Shown here piece after piece: positions 54,316-64,000 of a stretch of DNA of 64,000 bases. This stretch comes from Cyclaneusma minus. Taxonomy: Eukaryota; Ascomycota; Leotiomycetes; Marthamycetales; Marthamycetaceae. The stretch spans positions 248,001 to 312,000 of the forward strand of contig JAKZHN010000034.1 of NCBI GenBank assembly GCA_037179335.1, in the 5' to 3' direction. The first letter of the stretch is position 1, and each line of letters begins with the position of its first letter. The notes under the pieces are model-generated. The model searched no databases, was not told the origin of the DNA, and was given only the letters and a program-made list of their open reading frames with translations. Both the position numbers and the translations under genes were made by a program.

Positions 54316-56465
54316 ATGGCGATGCACCATCACGTCGCATCTTGCGGCGACAGCATATTCGGCCCAGCCGTTCATCCTCCACCTGCCGCGGCGGTTTCAA
54401 CTTCGAGCTCTTTTTCGAGGAAACCATCTTTTCTGTCGGACCCTCTGCTATCCTACTCTTACTCGTTCCGTTGCGGCTTTTCCAATTATATCGATCCAAG
54501 TTGTCTCTTGGGTGTTTTTGCAGGTCGTGAAACAGGTAGTCTACCTTTTGATCAACTCAACCAGATCCACCTGATCATCGGTATTTTCATATCACGTGCA
54601 AATGATATGCCGATAACTACCATGCTAATTTCCAACGCAGATAGAAATTACATGTTACGCAGCCCTACAACTCACCCTCCTCGTCCTCTGGTCCACATCC
54701 TCCTTCCCAACCACGCCCGCCACCCTCGCCTCCGCATCCCTCAACCTCCTCGCCTGCATCGGTCTCTCCTCACTCTCCTACTACGAACACACCCGATCCC
54801 TCGCCCCCTCCTTCATCCTCAACATCTACATCTTCTTCTCTCTCCTCCTTGACATCGCCCGAGCACGCACACAATGGCTTCTCGCGCACCACTCTACCTC
54901 TCTCAGCACCCTATTCACGCTTTCCGTTGTTGCGAAGGAGAAGATGGAGGATTAGTAAGGAGGAAACGAGTGGGGTGTTTAATAGAAGTGTATTTCGGTG
55001 GTTGGTGCCGTTGTTGAAGAGGGGGTATGGGAGTTTGTTGGGGTGGGAGGATTTGGAGGTGATTGATGGGGTGTTGGCGAGTGAGAGGGTTGGAGGGAGG
55101 CTGGGGGAATGTTGGGATGGTGGTATTTTATATTTCTTACTTGTCGTTGTCGTCGTTTTTGGTTACTTTACCGTTGCGGATATTCCGTTGCTTTCTTATT
55201 TCTCGGATATTTTGTTTCTCTCCTATTGCTCGGATCCTTGCTCTGTTGACAAGTGCGGTGCTCTTTCCCCTTCGCTGCGCCCAGTACCACTACCCTGTTT
55301 GTCACCCCAGGCCACCCAGTGGTTCCTCATCCCCATTCCCATGAGGTGTCATCAGCATCCCCAATCTGCTTGTTTGCTATATATATCAATTTAGGCGGAA
55401 TTTCTGATAGCCCATCCAAGGAGTCCTGGCTCAATGGTATGACCAAAGAATCCCAAAGGTCCGATCCCTCTGGCTCGTTTAGTTGGTCGCCGACTTGGTA
55501 CATGTACGCCCCGCGCTTATACAGGATAGCTTGCAATGCTGTTGCGGTGTAGCGTAGGCTGACAGACTCAGTTCGTCTGGTTTGGATCTGGAAGGCCCTG
55601 GATCGTCTTCGCGGATTTTTATACTTTTTGAATTACTTAGTTATAGCAAGGTTTAGGATATATATAGGGGGTAGTGCTGTGGTGGTTTGGATGATCGAGG
55701 GGGGCGGGGCGGCTGAACTTGCGGAATTTTGGATCTCTTCAAAGCCTCAAGTTCGGCCGCGCTCCCCACCACGGGTCTTTTTGCTATTTAAGGGTGCAGG
55801 GTAGCTGCCTTAGCAAGGCTGCCTCCATGAGTCTTCTCCTTCTTCCCGCAGCCCTCATGACTCCACGAATGGCTTATGGCAGATTGAGAAAGGGGCCCTC
55901 CCCAACTGCCTAGGAGGCTGGAGTAGTCTTCTATCGCATTGGATTTTTTCGAGCTTCTTTCCAACCATACCAGACTAACAAAGTTTTAGTCGACAAATCT
56001 CGTCGACATGCTCTATTCTGGGCTATTGCCAAATCATACTACTGGTCTATGGTTACCATCATCTTCCCGCATGTCATAGTAGTGGTATTGACCTAGCACT
56101 GCCTTTCCTGATCCAGTCTGCTCCCGATTTTGTCGACGCACCTGATACGCCCGAGAACAACAACAAGGGTTGTGGGTTGATCGCGGCTTATGGGCTTGTA
56201 TACATTTTCCTGGCTGTAAGTCTCCTTCTGTTGTCTCGGGAGCGCCCATGACACTTCGCGTTGACTGAATCCACGACTTCAGTTCTTCACAGGATGGTAT
56301 CAACACCTGAATACCGCACCATCACCATGATTCGCGGTGGCCTAATCTACATCATTTACGGCAAAATGACAAGACATGGAAGTCGGCAACGTCAACGAAT
56401 CATCAGCCATGGCACTCATGTCAACAGTGAGTCTCTCAACCTTACGTAGTGATTGGTTTGACCCA
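54316..56465 (+). pseudogene. Relic of an ABCC (MRP-type) ABC transporter, N-terminal region only
   Basis: Scattered pieces in order match the N-terminal membrane domains of fungal multidrug-resistance-type ABC transporters. They are CGDSIFGPAVH (frame 1), CRGGFNFELFFEETIFSVGPSAILLLLVPLRLF (shifted frame), IEITCYAALQLTLLVLWS and a second membrane block, and EETSGVFNRSVFRWLVPLLKRGYGSLLGWEDL (shifted again after TAG TAA at about 54954). About 800 bp of unrelated sequence follows (55120-55930). The relic then resumes with SRRHALFWAIAKSYYWSMVTIIFP, GCGLIAAYGLVYIFLA, YRTITMIRGGLIYIIYGKM and VGNVNESSAMALMST. Nothing resembling the first Walker A or later domains follows. Several frameshifts, stops and an insertion make it a dead, 3'-truncated gene. 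Confidence 0.8.
55120..55930. other. Unrelated segment inside the ABC relic
   Basis: Sequence here does not continue the transporter. It contains CAGTTCGTCTGGTTT (near 55570) followed by a T-rich stretch, the same arrangement as near 7200 and, reversed, near 41400, so part of it may be an inserted repeat element. Confidence 0.4.
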
Positions 56466-58000
56466 GTAAAATTGGAGTTGAGCGCGCAATGGTGAGTGGT
56501 GAAGCAGTCATATGATCGAAGGTGAAAATGATGTCTGATATAACTGGATGGATCACCAGTCTCCAACAATTCTAGACTACTGGAGAACCCGAAACAGGTA
56601 CTGTGGTTTGGGCGGCATTGCACGACTTTGTTGTCCTGAGCCCGGGTTACAACCCCCGATATATAACAAAAACGCAGACCAATCTACAACTTCACAGCAG
56701 TAATAGCTCAGTGGTAAGGCGCTACGGTGCACATTAGACCTGTCAGTAAGGCGCTACGGTGCGTGTCAGAGAAGCCAGGGGTTCAACTCCCCGACCTTGG
56801 AATTACCTTCAGGTATCCAGGATTTTTTTTGCTTCCATAATCTTTATTACCTACAGTAATCATCAGTCTCCAAAATATGTATTCCTTGAACAGCTCTCAG
56901 ACTTACTTTTGGCCTGCTTTCTTTTGCCCGCACTCCTGCGATCTTACTCAACTTCAACCCTTGAGGCGCACATACCCATCGTTGCTGGTGGGAGAGAGAA
57001 AGGAAAAGAAGGGACGAAGATGCAGATATTTGTAGTTCGTCTGGATACAGCAGTCGTAAGGGGTGGTGCGGATCACAGGTAAGGGGAGGGATTAACGAGA
57101 ATGCAGAGTTTGTGGTTTGACTGGAAACATAGGTATTGACAGGAAGATCAGGAATCGATAGAAAGACCAAAATCTGTGGCGTCAAGGCTGCAATTGTGAA
57201 AATCAAAATCTACCCATCGTACACCTTGGTAGAGCAGCACATAGTAGACGTATTTTGAGAGCAATCCCATCGCCATCTTCTTGAAAAGGACACATGTCAT
57301 ATCGGAGAGCTTGGAGGGGTGTTGAGTGACATTGCGATGCGGCGGCCAGGAGGATGGCGAATCTGGATACGATCGGGAGACTAGAGACGAGATCTCCCAA
57401 TCCCTCATCGAGTCTGGGAAGAGTGACTCGGTGGCTTCTGGAAAGTCGCATAATACCAATTTCCATTCCGTCGTCTCTATTACCTTTTCAAGATCTGGGT
57501 TTTTGCTTTCTCCAGCTGTAAAGACGTCTCGATCAGATTGGTATCGGAGATATACCTTGCGTCGATCGTCCGACTATCACTTTGGGCATCCATCGCCATC
57601 CGCAGTCTTGGAAAACAAAGGAGAGCGGGCGGACAGCCGCGAAGTTTTATGCTTGAGGGCAGCCCACTAGCGCCATTTCGCTTAGCTAGTGTGTTGTTTG
57701 TATATCGGTCGTAGTGTCGTCGAGTTGAAGTTGCTGTTGAGAGGCGAGCAGGGGATGGGTGTTCTTTCCCAACTTTTGCTCACTCATTTTCGCGCGGGGA
57801 CCATATCTTTGTACATACCCTTGTTTCAGATGGATAAATTCATATCCCGATCAAGCCTTGGAGCTTGTGCCAGATCACGTATCAATCAGCCACAAGACAT
57901 ACCTCATCGGTGTCCTTAAAGAGCATACGACTCTTAAGCACATTGCTGGTGTTCCAGGACGTAGGATGGGTCACTTAACTCGCCATTATGAGTACGGAGG
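56466..58000. other. Intergenic with tRNA-like module 7; no supported gene
   Basis: Apart from the tRNA-like element at 56703-56807, only short unsupported frames are seen. The right part leads into the tandem array that starts near 58060. Confidence 0.45.
56703..56807 (+). repeat. tRNA-like module 7 with an internal duplication
   Basis: TAGCTCAGTGGTAAGGCGC (56704-56722) is an excellent A-box and GGGGTTCAACTCCCC (about 56778-56792) a B-box with its own stem. GTAAT at the head can pair with ATTAC at the tail. A segment of about 45 bp that includes GTAAGGCGCTACGGTGC is duplicated between the boxes. Taking out one copy leaves a length close to a tRNA, so this may be a tRNA gene broken by duplication, or a SINE head. 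Confidence 0.5.
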
Positions 58001-58059
58001 GCCTTGGTAGGGGACATCTCTTGGTAGTTGGAGAGCAGGTGGTCACTAGATCATGCCCA

Positions 58060-61000
58060 GGCTTCTTTCCACCGGCCACCATGTATGTCCCATCGAGTCA
58101 CCCCGTTGTCTAAAGAAAAGAATTCCGGTAGCCTGTTGAGATCTGTTTATGCAAAATAAATGCAATGATGGCGTGGAAGCGAGACACACGGACTCCGCCT
58201 AAGCCTAGATTAGCGTTAAGCAAAGTGGTGTTAGCCGAGATGAAAGACTGAAACGGACGGATTTAAAGGGTATTGAGGCAAAAAAAAAAAATAGGGTTAG
58301 ATAAGCATACAGTCTTTACACCTGTTCAGCAGCAGCATCGTTCTGTGATTGTACAGGATCCAATCCTCCACGATAATTCCAGTCTATCTTGCAAGAAAAT
58401 ACTCTCGGCAACGTGTAGGGAGAACTATGCCTCCTGCACTATCCAAGCTTGCCCTAGATGGTCCACTGTCTGCTTCAGGCTTCCCACACTACCACCATGT
58501 ATGTCCCATCGAGTCGCCCCGATGTCTGAAGAAAAGAAGTCGGGCGGTTTGTTAGATTTCTTTTAATTTTATTATAATAGGAATGCACTAACAGCACGGA
58601 AGCGAGACTCACAGACTTAGCCTAAGCGAGGACTAGCGTTAAGCAAAATAGAATTGAAGAAGGTAAGAGCTAAAGAAGAGGGTGAAGAAGAGACTGAGAT
58701 GAAGACAATAGCAATCTTCACCATGAACCCATGAGGTGATCTGACAAAGAATCAGTACCCTTAAGTCTGTCTCTCGTTCAGAAAAACGCTCTTGCAAGTC
58801 ATCGTTCTCCTTCTGCCTGACTACCCAAGCTTTCCACAGGTCGCCACCAGTCTACTCTCCATCAGGTAGCTTCCTGATCAGACACCATGTCAAGAAGCTT
58901 CTGGCGACGACCTTTTTTGGTTCGCTGTGGGCGACGAAGTGACCGAGACATGATGGCGATGGATCTTGCAGGAAAGGAAGAGAGCCTATACAAAAAGTGA
59001 CTGCCGAGCTCCAGATGCCGTGGGTCTGAATAGCTTGGTCGAACTTGTCAATGTCAAGCTACTGCCAGGGCATCTGCGGCCATGTACAGGCCGTCATATC
59101 GCCTCGTTGTCTGAAGAGAAGAAGAAGTCGGGTAGCCTGTTGGCTTTCCTTTAAGGAACATGGATGCAGTAATGAACAGAAGCTAGAGGAACAGACTGAA
59201 TATAAGCGAGGATTATCGCTAGGCGGCTAGGCGAAAGGCGCCAAAAGAGATAAAGGTCGAAGAAGAGGTGTTAAAAGGAGATTGAGGCGAAGGAAATATT
59301 ACTCACAAGCGAATGTCATTACCCGAAATTGTGGTGGAAGAGCTAAAAAACGGGTTAAAAGGCAAGTGCCTAGAGCTCCTGTCCCCGAATGCTCATCCCG
59401 CACTCTTGCAGATACCCCGACCAGTCAACGTAGCTACCATGAGGCACAGGACGACTGACGTTCAAGACACTCGACGTCAACAAGAGCAGACCACCCAGAC
59501 CAGATAGTGGCAAGATCAGGACGACATCGACCTAAATCGAGACGACAGCAACCTGCTCCTCTCGTGAAATCCATATTTGCTACGTTGGTATCAGTCTTCT
59601 TTCCACAAGTCGTCACCGTGTACAGGCCGTCATATCGTCTTGTTGTCTAAGGAGTGAAAGTGGGAAGGCTTGTCAGATTTCTTTTGCAGAAACAGGATAT
59701 GCAATGATGGCGCTAAAATTTTAGGCGAGACGCACTTAGTTTATTGCCGAGACTGGCTCAACCGAAACAGCGTTAAGTGTTTGAAGGAGATAAGAGTTGA
59801 AGAAAGCAGAGTTGAAGGAGAACTTGCCTAGTAATAGCATCTCATCCATAGCCATAGTAGCGTGAAGGCCACGATGCCGATGACAACCACCAGAAAACTC
59901 GAGCATCATCTCGTCTGCGGTAATGAAGCCCAGCACACTTAGGATCATCTCAACTCCGAATTGCCTGTCGCTAACTCGCGCAGGATCGTCGCGGGCAACA
60001 GGTACGAAGTGGCCAGTACCCAGTTGCTAGGTCGTCCCCAATCTGCTCTCAATCTGCGACCATGCATAGGCCGTCATATTGCCTGGTTGTCTAAGGAGAC
60101 GCAGTCGGGCAATCTATTGGGCTCTCTTCATAGAAACACGACATACTGAGACGCAGTCACGGCAGCCCACGTGCTGTGGCAGGCGTGCCGCTCTTGAGAT
60201 TACGGCGAATTCTGCAAAAGATAATTCCTTGAACTCGTAGCCATCATAGCTAGTGTCGGCTTGGCCGTTTGCTCTCGGACAGTCTGAAGAGAAGAGGGAG
60301 AAGGAGAGGACTGATCGGGCGGAGGATACTTATGTAGTTTCTCAGGAGAGCTCCACTAGCACGGCACGTTAGGGTGGAACGGGACAGGATGTGAGGCGAG
60401 ACGAGGTGGATGGGGTGAAGCTGGGTGCTGTGAAACTTATCCAACAACACCTTTGAAAAGAGGCACTTACTCAGATCAAAGCGAAATTGGTGTTCAGCGA
60501 AACAGTGTTGGAAGACATAAAGTTGAAAGAAAGAGAGTTGAAGGAGATGGAGTCAAAGCAATCGCTACCAGGCTCGCCAGATTTCTTATATTGATTCCCC
60601 CATCTTGGTGGATTAATCAGAGCAAACTCAAAAAAAGCTCTCGCTCTCCAACATTATCACCTACCATCAACGAATCTGACGAGATGCAGTCTTTTCCTTC
60701 CAAGATCAGGAAAGGGCTCCGCCAGAACCAGACCTTGCCAGCGAATCTTGACGTCTCACCAGGCTCTCCTGAGGACTAGATAGAGGTGAAGGAAATAGAG
60801 GACAATAAGCAAAACAGCGGCTGGGACCTTTGCTGTCGGTCTACAGTGAGCCTTGATATCGCGAACGTAGTTTTCTTTCGGTGTCAGGCAGTCTACCAAG
60901 ACCGTGAGCGCCGAGGAAGGAAAAGGAGATCAGGGCCGTTCTTCGACATCTTCTAATAGTTTGGCGCCTGTGTTCTGATTGTTTAGAGGAGATGGAGTCA

Positions 61001-61550
61001 GGCGACCTTTGGGCTTCTTTCATGTTGGTGACATGAGACGCACAGCTCAGTCTAAGCCCAAACTGATATGGTGCAAGACAGCAGAACCTTTGTTGTCGGT
61101 CGACAGGGAGTGTTGGTGTCGTGAAGGTAGTTTTCTTCTAGGGTCAGGCGGTCCACCAAAACCAAGATTCTGAGCGCCGGGGAAGGAATCGGAGATCAGG
61201 ACTGTCCCACAACGCCTAGCAGTTCGGCATCATTCTCTGGCAGTTGATGGTGGAAGGAGTCGGCTTTTGTGACAGGAGGGGAGGCTTCCAAGGCAGCTGT
61301 GAAAAGTCTCAAGCGGGTTCCGACCTCTCGACTCTCCTCTCTTTGCTTCGGATATGATTCTCGTGGAGAGGATGAGCTGGGAGACCTTTTGGGGTTCTTC
61401 TATGGTGGTGACATGAGACGCACCCTAGCCTTTAGCCGAGACTGGCGCTAAGCGAAAAAGTGCTAAGCGAAACAGTGCTGAACGAGATGGAGGCGAGGGA
61501 AATAGCATTGGTCACAAGCGAATACCGCACCCGGACTACAAGATATTCTC
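58060..61550 (+). repeat. Diverged tandem array of about seven to eight units of 400-600 bp
   Basis: Recurring landmarks in the same order are: a 'C(M/T/I)(S/G)(H)R(H/V)I/V-A-x-L/M-S-E/K-E' coding stretch with nearby stop; a block like GCAATGATGGCG; 'GAAGCGAGACxCACxGACT'; 'AGCGTTAAGCAAA' or 'GCTAAGCGAAACAGTG'; and 'GAGATGAAG/GAGATGGAGGCGAAGGAAATA'. Unit anchors are near 58081, 58498, 59084, 59618, 60061, 60450 (partial), 60985 and 61369. No intact gene is present; each unit keeps only a short open frame. Confidence 0.7.
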
Positions 61551-61688
61551 CATCTCCCAGGATATCTTTCCTTACCCACGACCAGTACAAACCCATCTTT
61601 GAGGCAAGCTGAAGTCACAACAGCGGATCGTCGACATAGCTGGCAGGTCTCAACAGCACACGAGGGGTCTACTGGATGAACATCAAAC

Positions 61689-62557
61689 GTGGATCGTGAG
61701 CTAGTGCACGCCCGGCTGTTCCACCGTCACATTGGAGCTCATAGTACTGGAATGATCGAGCGTCGAATTTTGATAAAAAGATTGACGATATATTTCATGA
61801 AAACTCACCCCCATGGTCGAGTCACCTTCGTCGGTATCATGTATAACGAAACTGCTGTTACCGAGTCTCTCTTCACTTTGCCGTCCTGTGTGGTAAGTAG
61901 AGCAATTCTAAACTCTCCAGCCCTCAACCACTAACATGGTACAGCAAAAATGCATCCTCGGCCTCTTCATACCGGAGGGAATAAATGCCACAAATATTCG
62001 GACCCGTTACCCAGTGTCCCCCTGCAACCTCACAGAACAGACAGGTAGGTCTACCCTGACATTGGTGATCATCTGCTAATTTCTGCAGCGGGCGTCCAGA
62101 ATGGACAAATGGTATGCGCGGGCATTCCTCAGCCGAGTCATAAAAATCAATTCTTCATTCTGCTCGTCGTCGTCAGCGTCCTCTACTGGATCGTCGTCGG
62201 TCTACGATTTTTCGTTCGCATCCGCATCAGCAAAAGCTTTTGGTACGATGATTGGGTAATGGTCGTCGCATCGGTCTTGCAAATCGGCAGCGTCGCTGTC
62301 CTTTTTCGTCAACTACACCTGGGCCTCGGAGATCACATTTGGAATCTTCCACATTTCAGTCCCGAGCGCATTCTCGAGCTCGACCATGTAAGTCATGACC
62401 CTCTTGTGGTGTGGTAGTTGGTACAAAGAAAGCCCCAAGTTGACTGAGAACGTGTACAGCTCTATTACGCAGACACGCTATTCTACGTGATCGATCAAAA
62501 TCTCATCAAGACATCACTCGTGTTCTTGTACATGCGAATCTTCTACCACAACATCTG
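61689..62557 (+). pseudogene. CFEM/rhodopsin-like fungal membrane protein, truncated
   Basis: Exons traced at about 61689-61892, 61945-62044, 62089-62387 and 62460-62557, all in frame with GT-AG borders. The early part has a CFEM-like Cys pattern (LPSCVQKCILGLF, then SPCNLTEQT and MVCAGIPQPS). Then come the first helices of the fungal rhodopsin-like (integral membrane) domain: FFILLVVVSVLYWIVVGLRFFVR, SFWYDDWVMVVASVLQIGSV and LYYADTLFYVIDQNLIKTSLVFLYMRIFYHNIW. Full members have seven helices and a cytoplasmic tail. Here about three helices are followed by GTAAGA and then sequence that does not continue the family, one possible acceptor leading to TAG within 30 codons. No signal peptide is seen at the 5' end. 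Pth11-like receptors of this class sense surfaces or plants in pathogens; this copy looks broken. Confidence 0.65.
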
Positions 62558-62914
62558 GTAAGAAGAAGTTCCGTGGTTGTGTGACACCTGCAGGCTCCAT
62601 GGGCTGCAAGTGCACCAACTGCCGGTGGAAGACGACGTTTGCAGGAAATACATCTGTGCAGACAATTAGCAAGGGATGAGAGTAGGCTTTTCTGGCTTGG
62701 TCTCTGGCTTCAGGAGGCGCGCACGAGGAGCGCGCACGTGACGTGCGAACTTGGTAGCATAACCCCGAAGCAAACAAAGGGATCGAGAACCGTCCTCCAG
62801 GAGACAAGAGCGGAAAGCAGGAAGTGGATGGCAGGAAGCGAATGTGTGGAAGCGAAAAAAAAAGTGGTCGAGGGTGGTATATAGTTTGCAATCCGACGTT
62901 GATTGGCACTCAGG

Positions 62915-62995
62915 AGTTTGGCACAACGGTACGGACGCTGGCTTGCAATTTGCAACTGCAAGCTGAGGCACTCTGCCCGAGTTCAACTCCTGTGT
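62915..62995 (+). repeat. tRNA-like A-box/B-box module 8
   Basis: TGGCACAACGGTACGGACGC (62919-62938) is a near-consensus A-box; GAGTTCAACTCC (62979-62990) is a B-box at normal tRNA distance. Between them GCTTGCA and TGCAAGC form an inverted repeat at the anticodon-arm position. I could not pair an acceptor stem. Confidence 0.5.
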
Positions 62996-63064
62996 CGGTC
63001 CTGGCACCGCGGGCGAGTCCCTGACGCCAAAAAGCAAATTCCCCTGGTAAGGAATTTCTCCAAG

Positions 63065-63089
63065 CCCCCTCAGCTTACCACTGAGGGGG
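63065..63089. other. Perfect 9-bp hairpin
   Basis: CCCCCTCAG and CTGAGGGGG flank a 7-nt loop (CTTACCA). No gene ends immediately upstream, so a termination role is not supported; it may belong to a repeat element. Confidence 0.5.
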
Positions 63090-64000
63090 AAGGTTCTTAT
63101 TGCTTCACGTGGCTATTTTTTGGTCTATTTATTTCCCATTGTTTTTGCAGTTTTCGTGGAGAAGAGCATATATGTGTGGACATCTTTTTGCATCTTTTCG
63201 CAATTTTTTTGCGATTTTTTTCTGGAGGACGCTCTCGCTAGCGAGGCGCCAGTCTTCGCTGCAGCCTTCGCGCTTCGCTTCAATCTTGGCTCAGGGGCAG
63301 GGCCGTGACAGAGTGAGAAGACAAACATCTAGAAATGCAAAGTCCAAAGCTTCTTCCATTCGCAACCAAATCGTCGTCAAGTGCTACAAGTGCGACGAGT
63401 TTACCTTCTCCCCACAGAGTCTGTGCAAAGAATGACAAGTATTCAGAGAAGCCTGTCTTCGCACCTCCCACGACTTCACGGACGTGTGTATTACCCCCGG
63501 TTTTACGTTTCATATGACCTCAGGATCAGTTTGCTAATTGTCTCTCCAGACATCCAACTCAACCCGTCTTCTTGCCATCATCTCCGGAGGTCGACACGAC
63601 AACGGCCACTTGGTCAGCGACCACCATTGGGACGATCAAGACAGAGAGAGCTTCTCGCAACCTGGCAATCGTCAATGCCAACACCGACCACTCCACCGCC
63701 GGAACCACCGACGAGATCCTAATCCGGCCCCTCTCCACCATTACATGTTCCACGAGCTGCGCAACGACCTCCACAGCATGGCCAAGACGAAATCTCTCGG
63801 TCCCAGTCACCCTGGCCAGGGTCCGTCCACAAGGTTCTCTGATCTCGTTCTTGGCGGCCTCAGTCCCGTTGCCCCTGGTACCTTTGTTGGTGCTAGGTGG
63901 CGGCGGTGCTCTCCCTGGCTTGACTTGAAGAGGATGGTAAAGGATGCCGACGAGAGCCTGAACGACAAGCGCGATAACCGCGACAACAACCTCGACCAAG

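Larger units (their letters stand above)
62558..64000. other. Right end: tRNA-like module 8, a hairpin and an uncertain plus-strand gene
   Basis: A possible two-exon plus-strand frame joins 63335-63483 to 63550-63928 across GTGTGT...CCAG with matching phase, giving a Ser/Thr-rich product of about 175 residues ending in TGA. I do not recognise it. Another frame upstream contains CYKCDEFTFSPQSLCKE before a stop. An opposing minus-strand frame (63559-63999) reaches the edge but is Val-rich and looks like a shadow. Direct GCGCGCAC repeats lie near 62717-62735. Confidence 0.25.

Noticed and set aside
63559..63999. 146-codon minus-strand frame reaching the right edge
   Set aside because: Val/Ala-rich composition typical of an antisense shadow, with no initiator in view; the opposing plus-strand two-exon model is slightly more plausible.

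Overview
The window reads as nuclear DNA of a filamentous ascomycete (Pezizomycotina). Genes are spliced with short GT-AG introns, many with CTAAC/CTAAT-like branch points. The gene content is also typical: Zn2Cys6 regulators, fungal indoleamine 2,3-dioxygenase, a CFEM/rhodopsin-type membrane protein and an MRP-type ABC relic. The genus cannot be fixed from sequence alone. All exon models below were built by eye from splice signals, frame continuity and family motifs.

Layout: 3-608 is the 3' end of COQ10. 1248-6539 holds two unrecognised, disordered proteins. 6.5-11 kb has no convincing gene. 11.1-12.5 kb is a secreted GH5 exo-beta-1,3-glucanase. 13.9-16.3 kb is a DNAJC11-like J-protein interrupted by an in-frame TGA, facing a six-exon Zn2Cys6 regulator (17.1-19.5 kb). 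20.2-21.5 kb is a damaged short-chain dehydrogenase, and 22.1-23.2 kb a four-TM MARVEL-like protein. 24-25.8 kb is mitochondrial lysyl-tRNA synthetase, divergent from TIM10 (26.2 kb). 28.7-31.6 kb is an Stb6-like protein, divergent from the GID E3 subunit RMD5/GID2 (32.4-34 kb). 35.1-36.3 kb is a Sulfotransfer_4-type protein with a homopolymer frameshift. 36.5-38.5 kb is indoleamine 2,3-dioxygenase, divergent from an NCS1 permease (39.5-41.2 kb). 43.6-47.9 kb encodes a large protein with one RING and two Zn2Cys6 clusters. 50.9-51.6 kb is MTR2, divergent from mitochondrial methionyl-tRNA synthetase (51.8-53.8 kb). The last 10 kb is relic and repeat territory: an ABC transporter relic (54.3-56.5 kb), a diverged tandem array (58-61.5 kb) and a truncated CFEM/rhodopsin-like gene (61.7-62.6 kb).

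Functional theme: several genes serve mitochondria (COQ10, the DNAJC11-like protein, LysRS, TIM10, MetRS). Three divergent promoters look like plausible co-regulation points.

The most unusual signals are: the RING plus double zinc-cluster protein; five copies of the octamer TTCCGGCC in one divergent promoter; eight dispersed tRNA-like A-box/B-box modules, none a canonical tRNA; minisatellites inside introns of four genes; and a degenerate tandem array that repeatedly encodes the same short C-terminal peptide.
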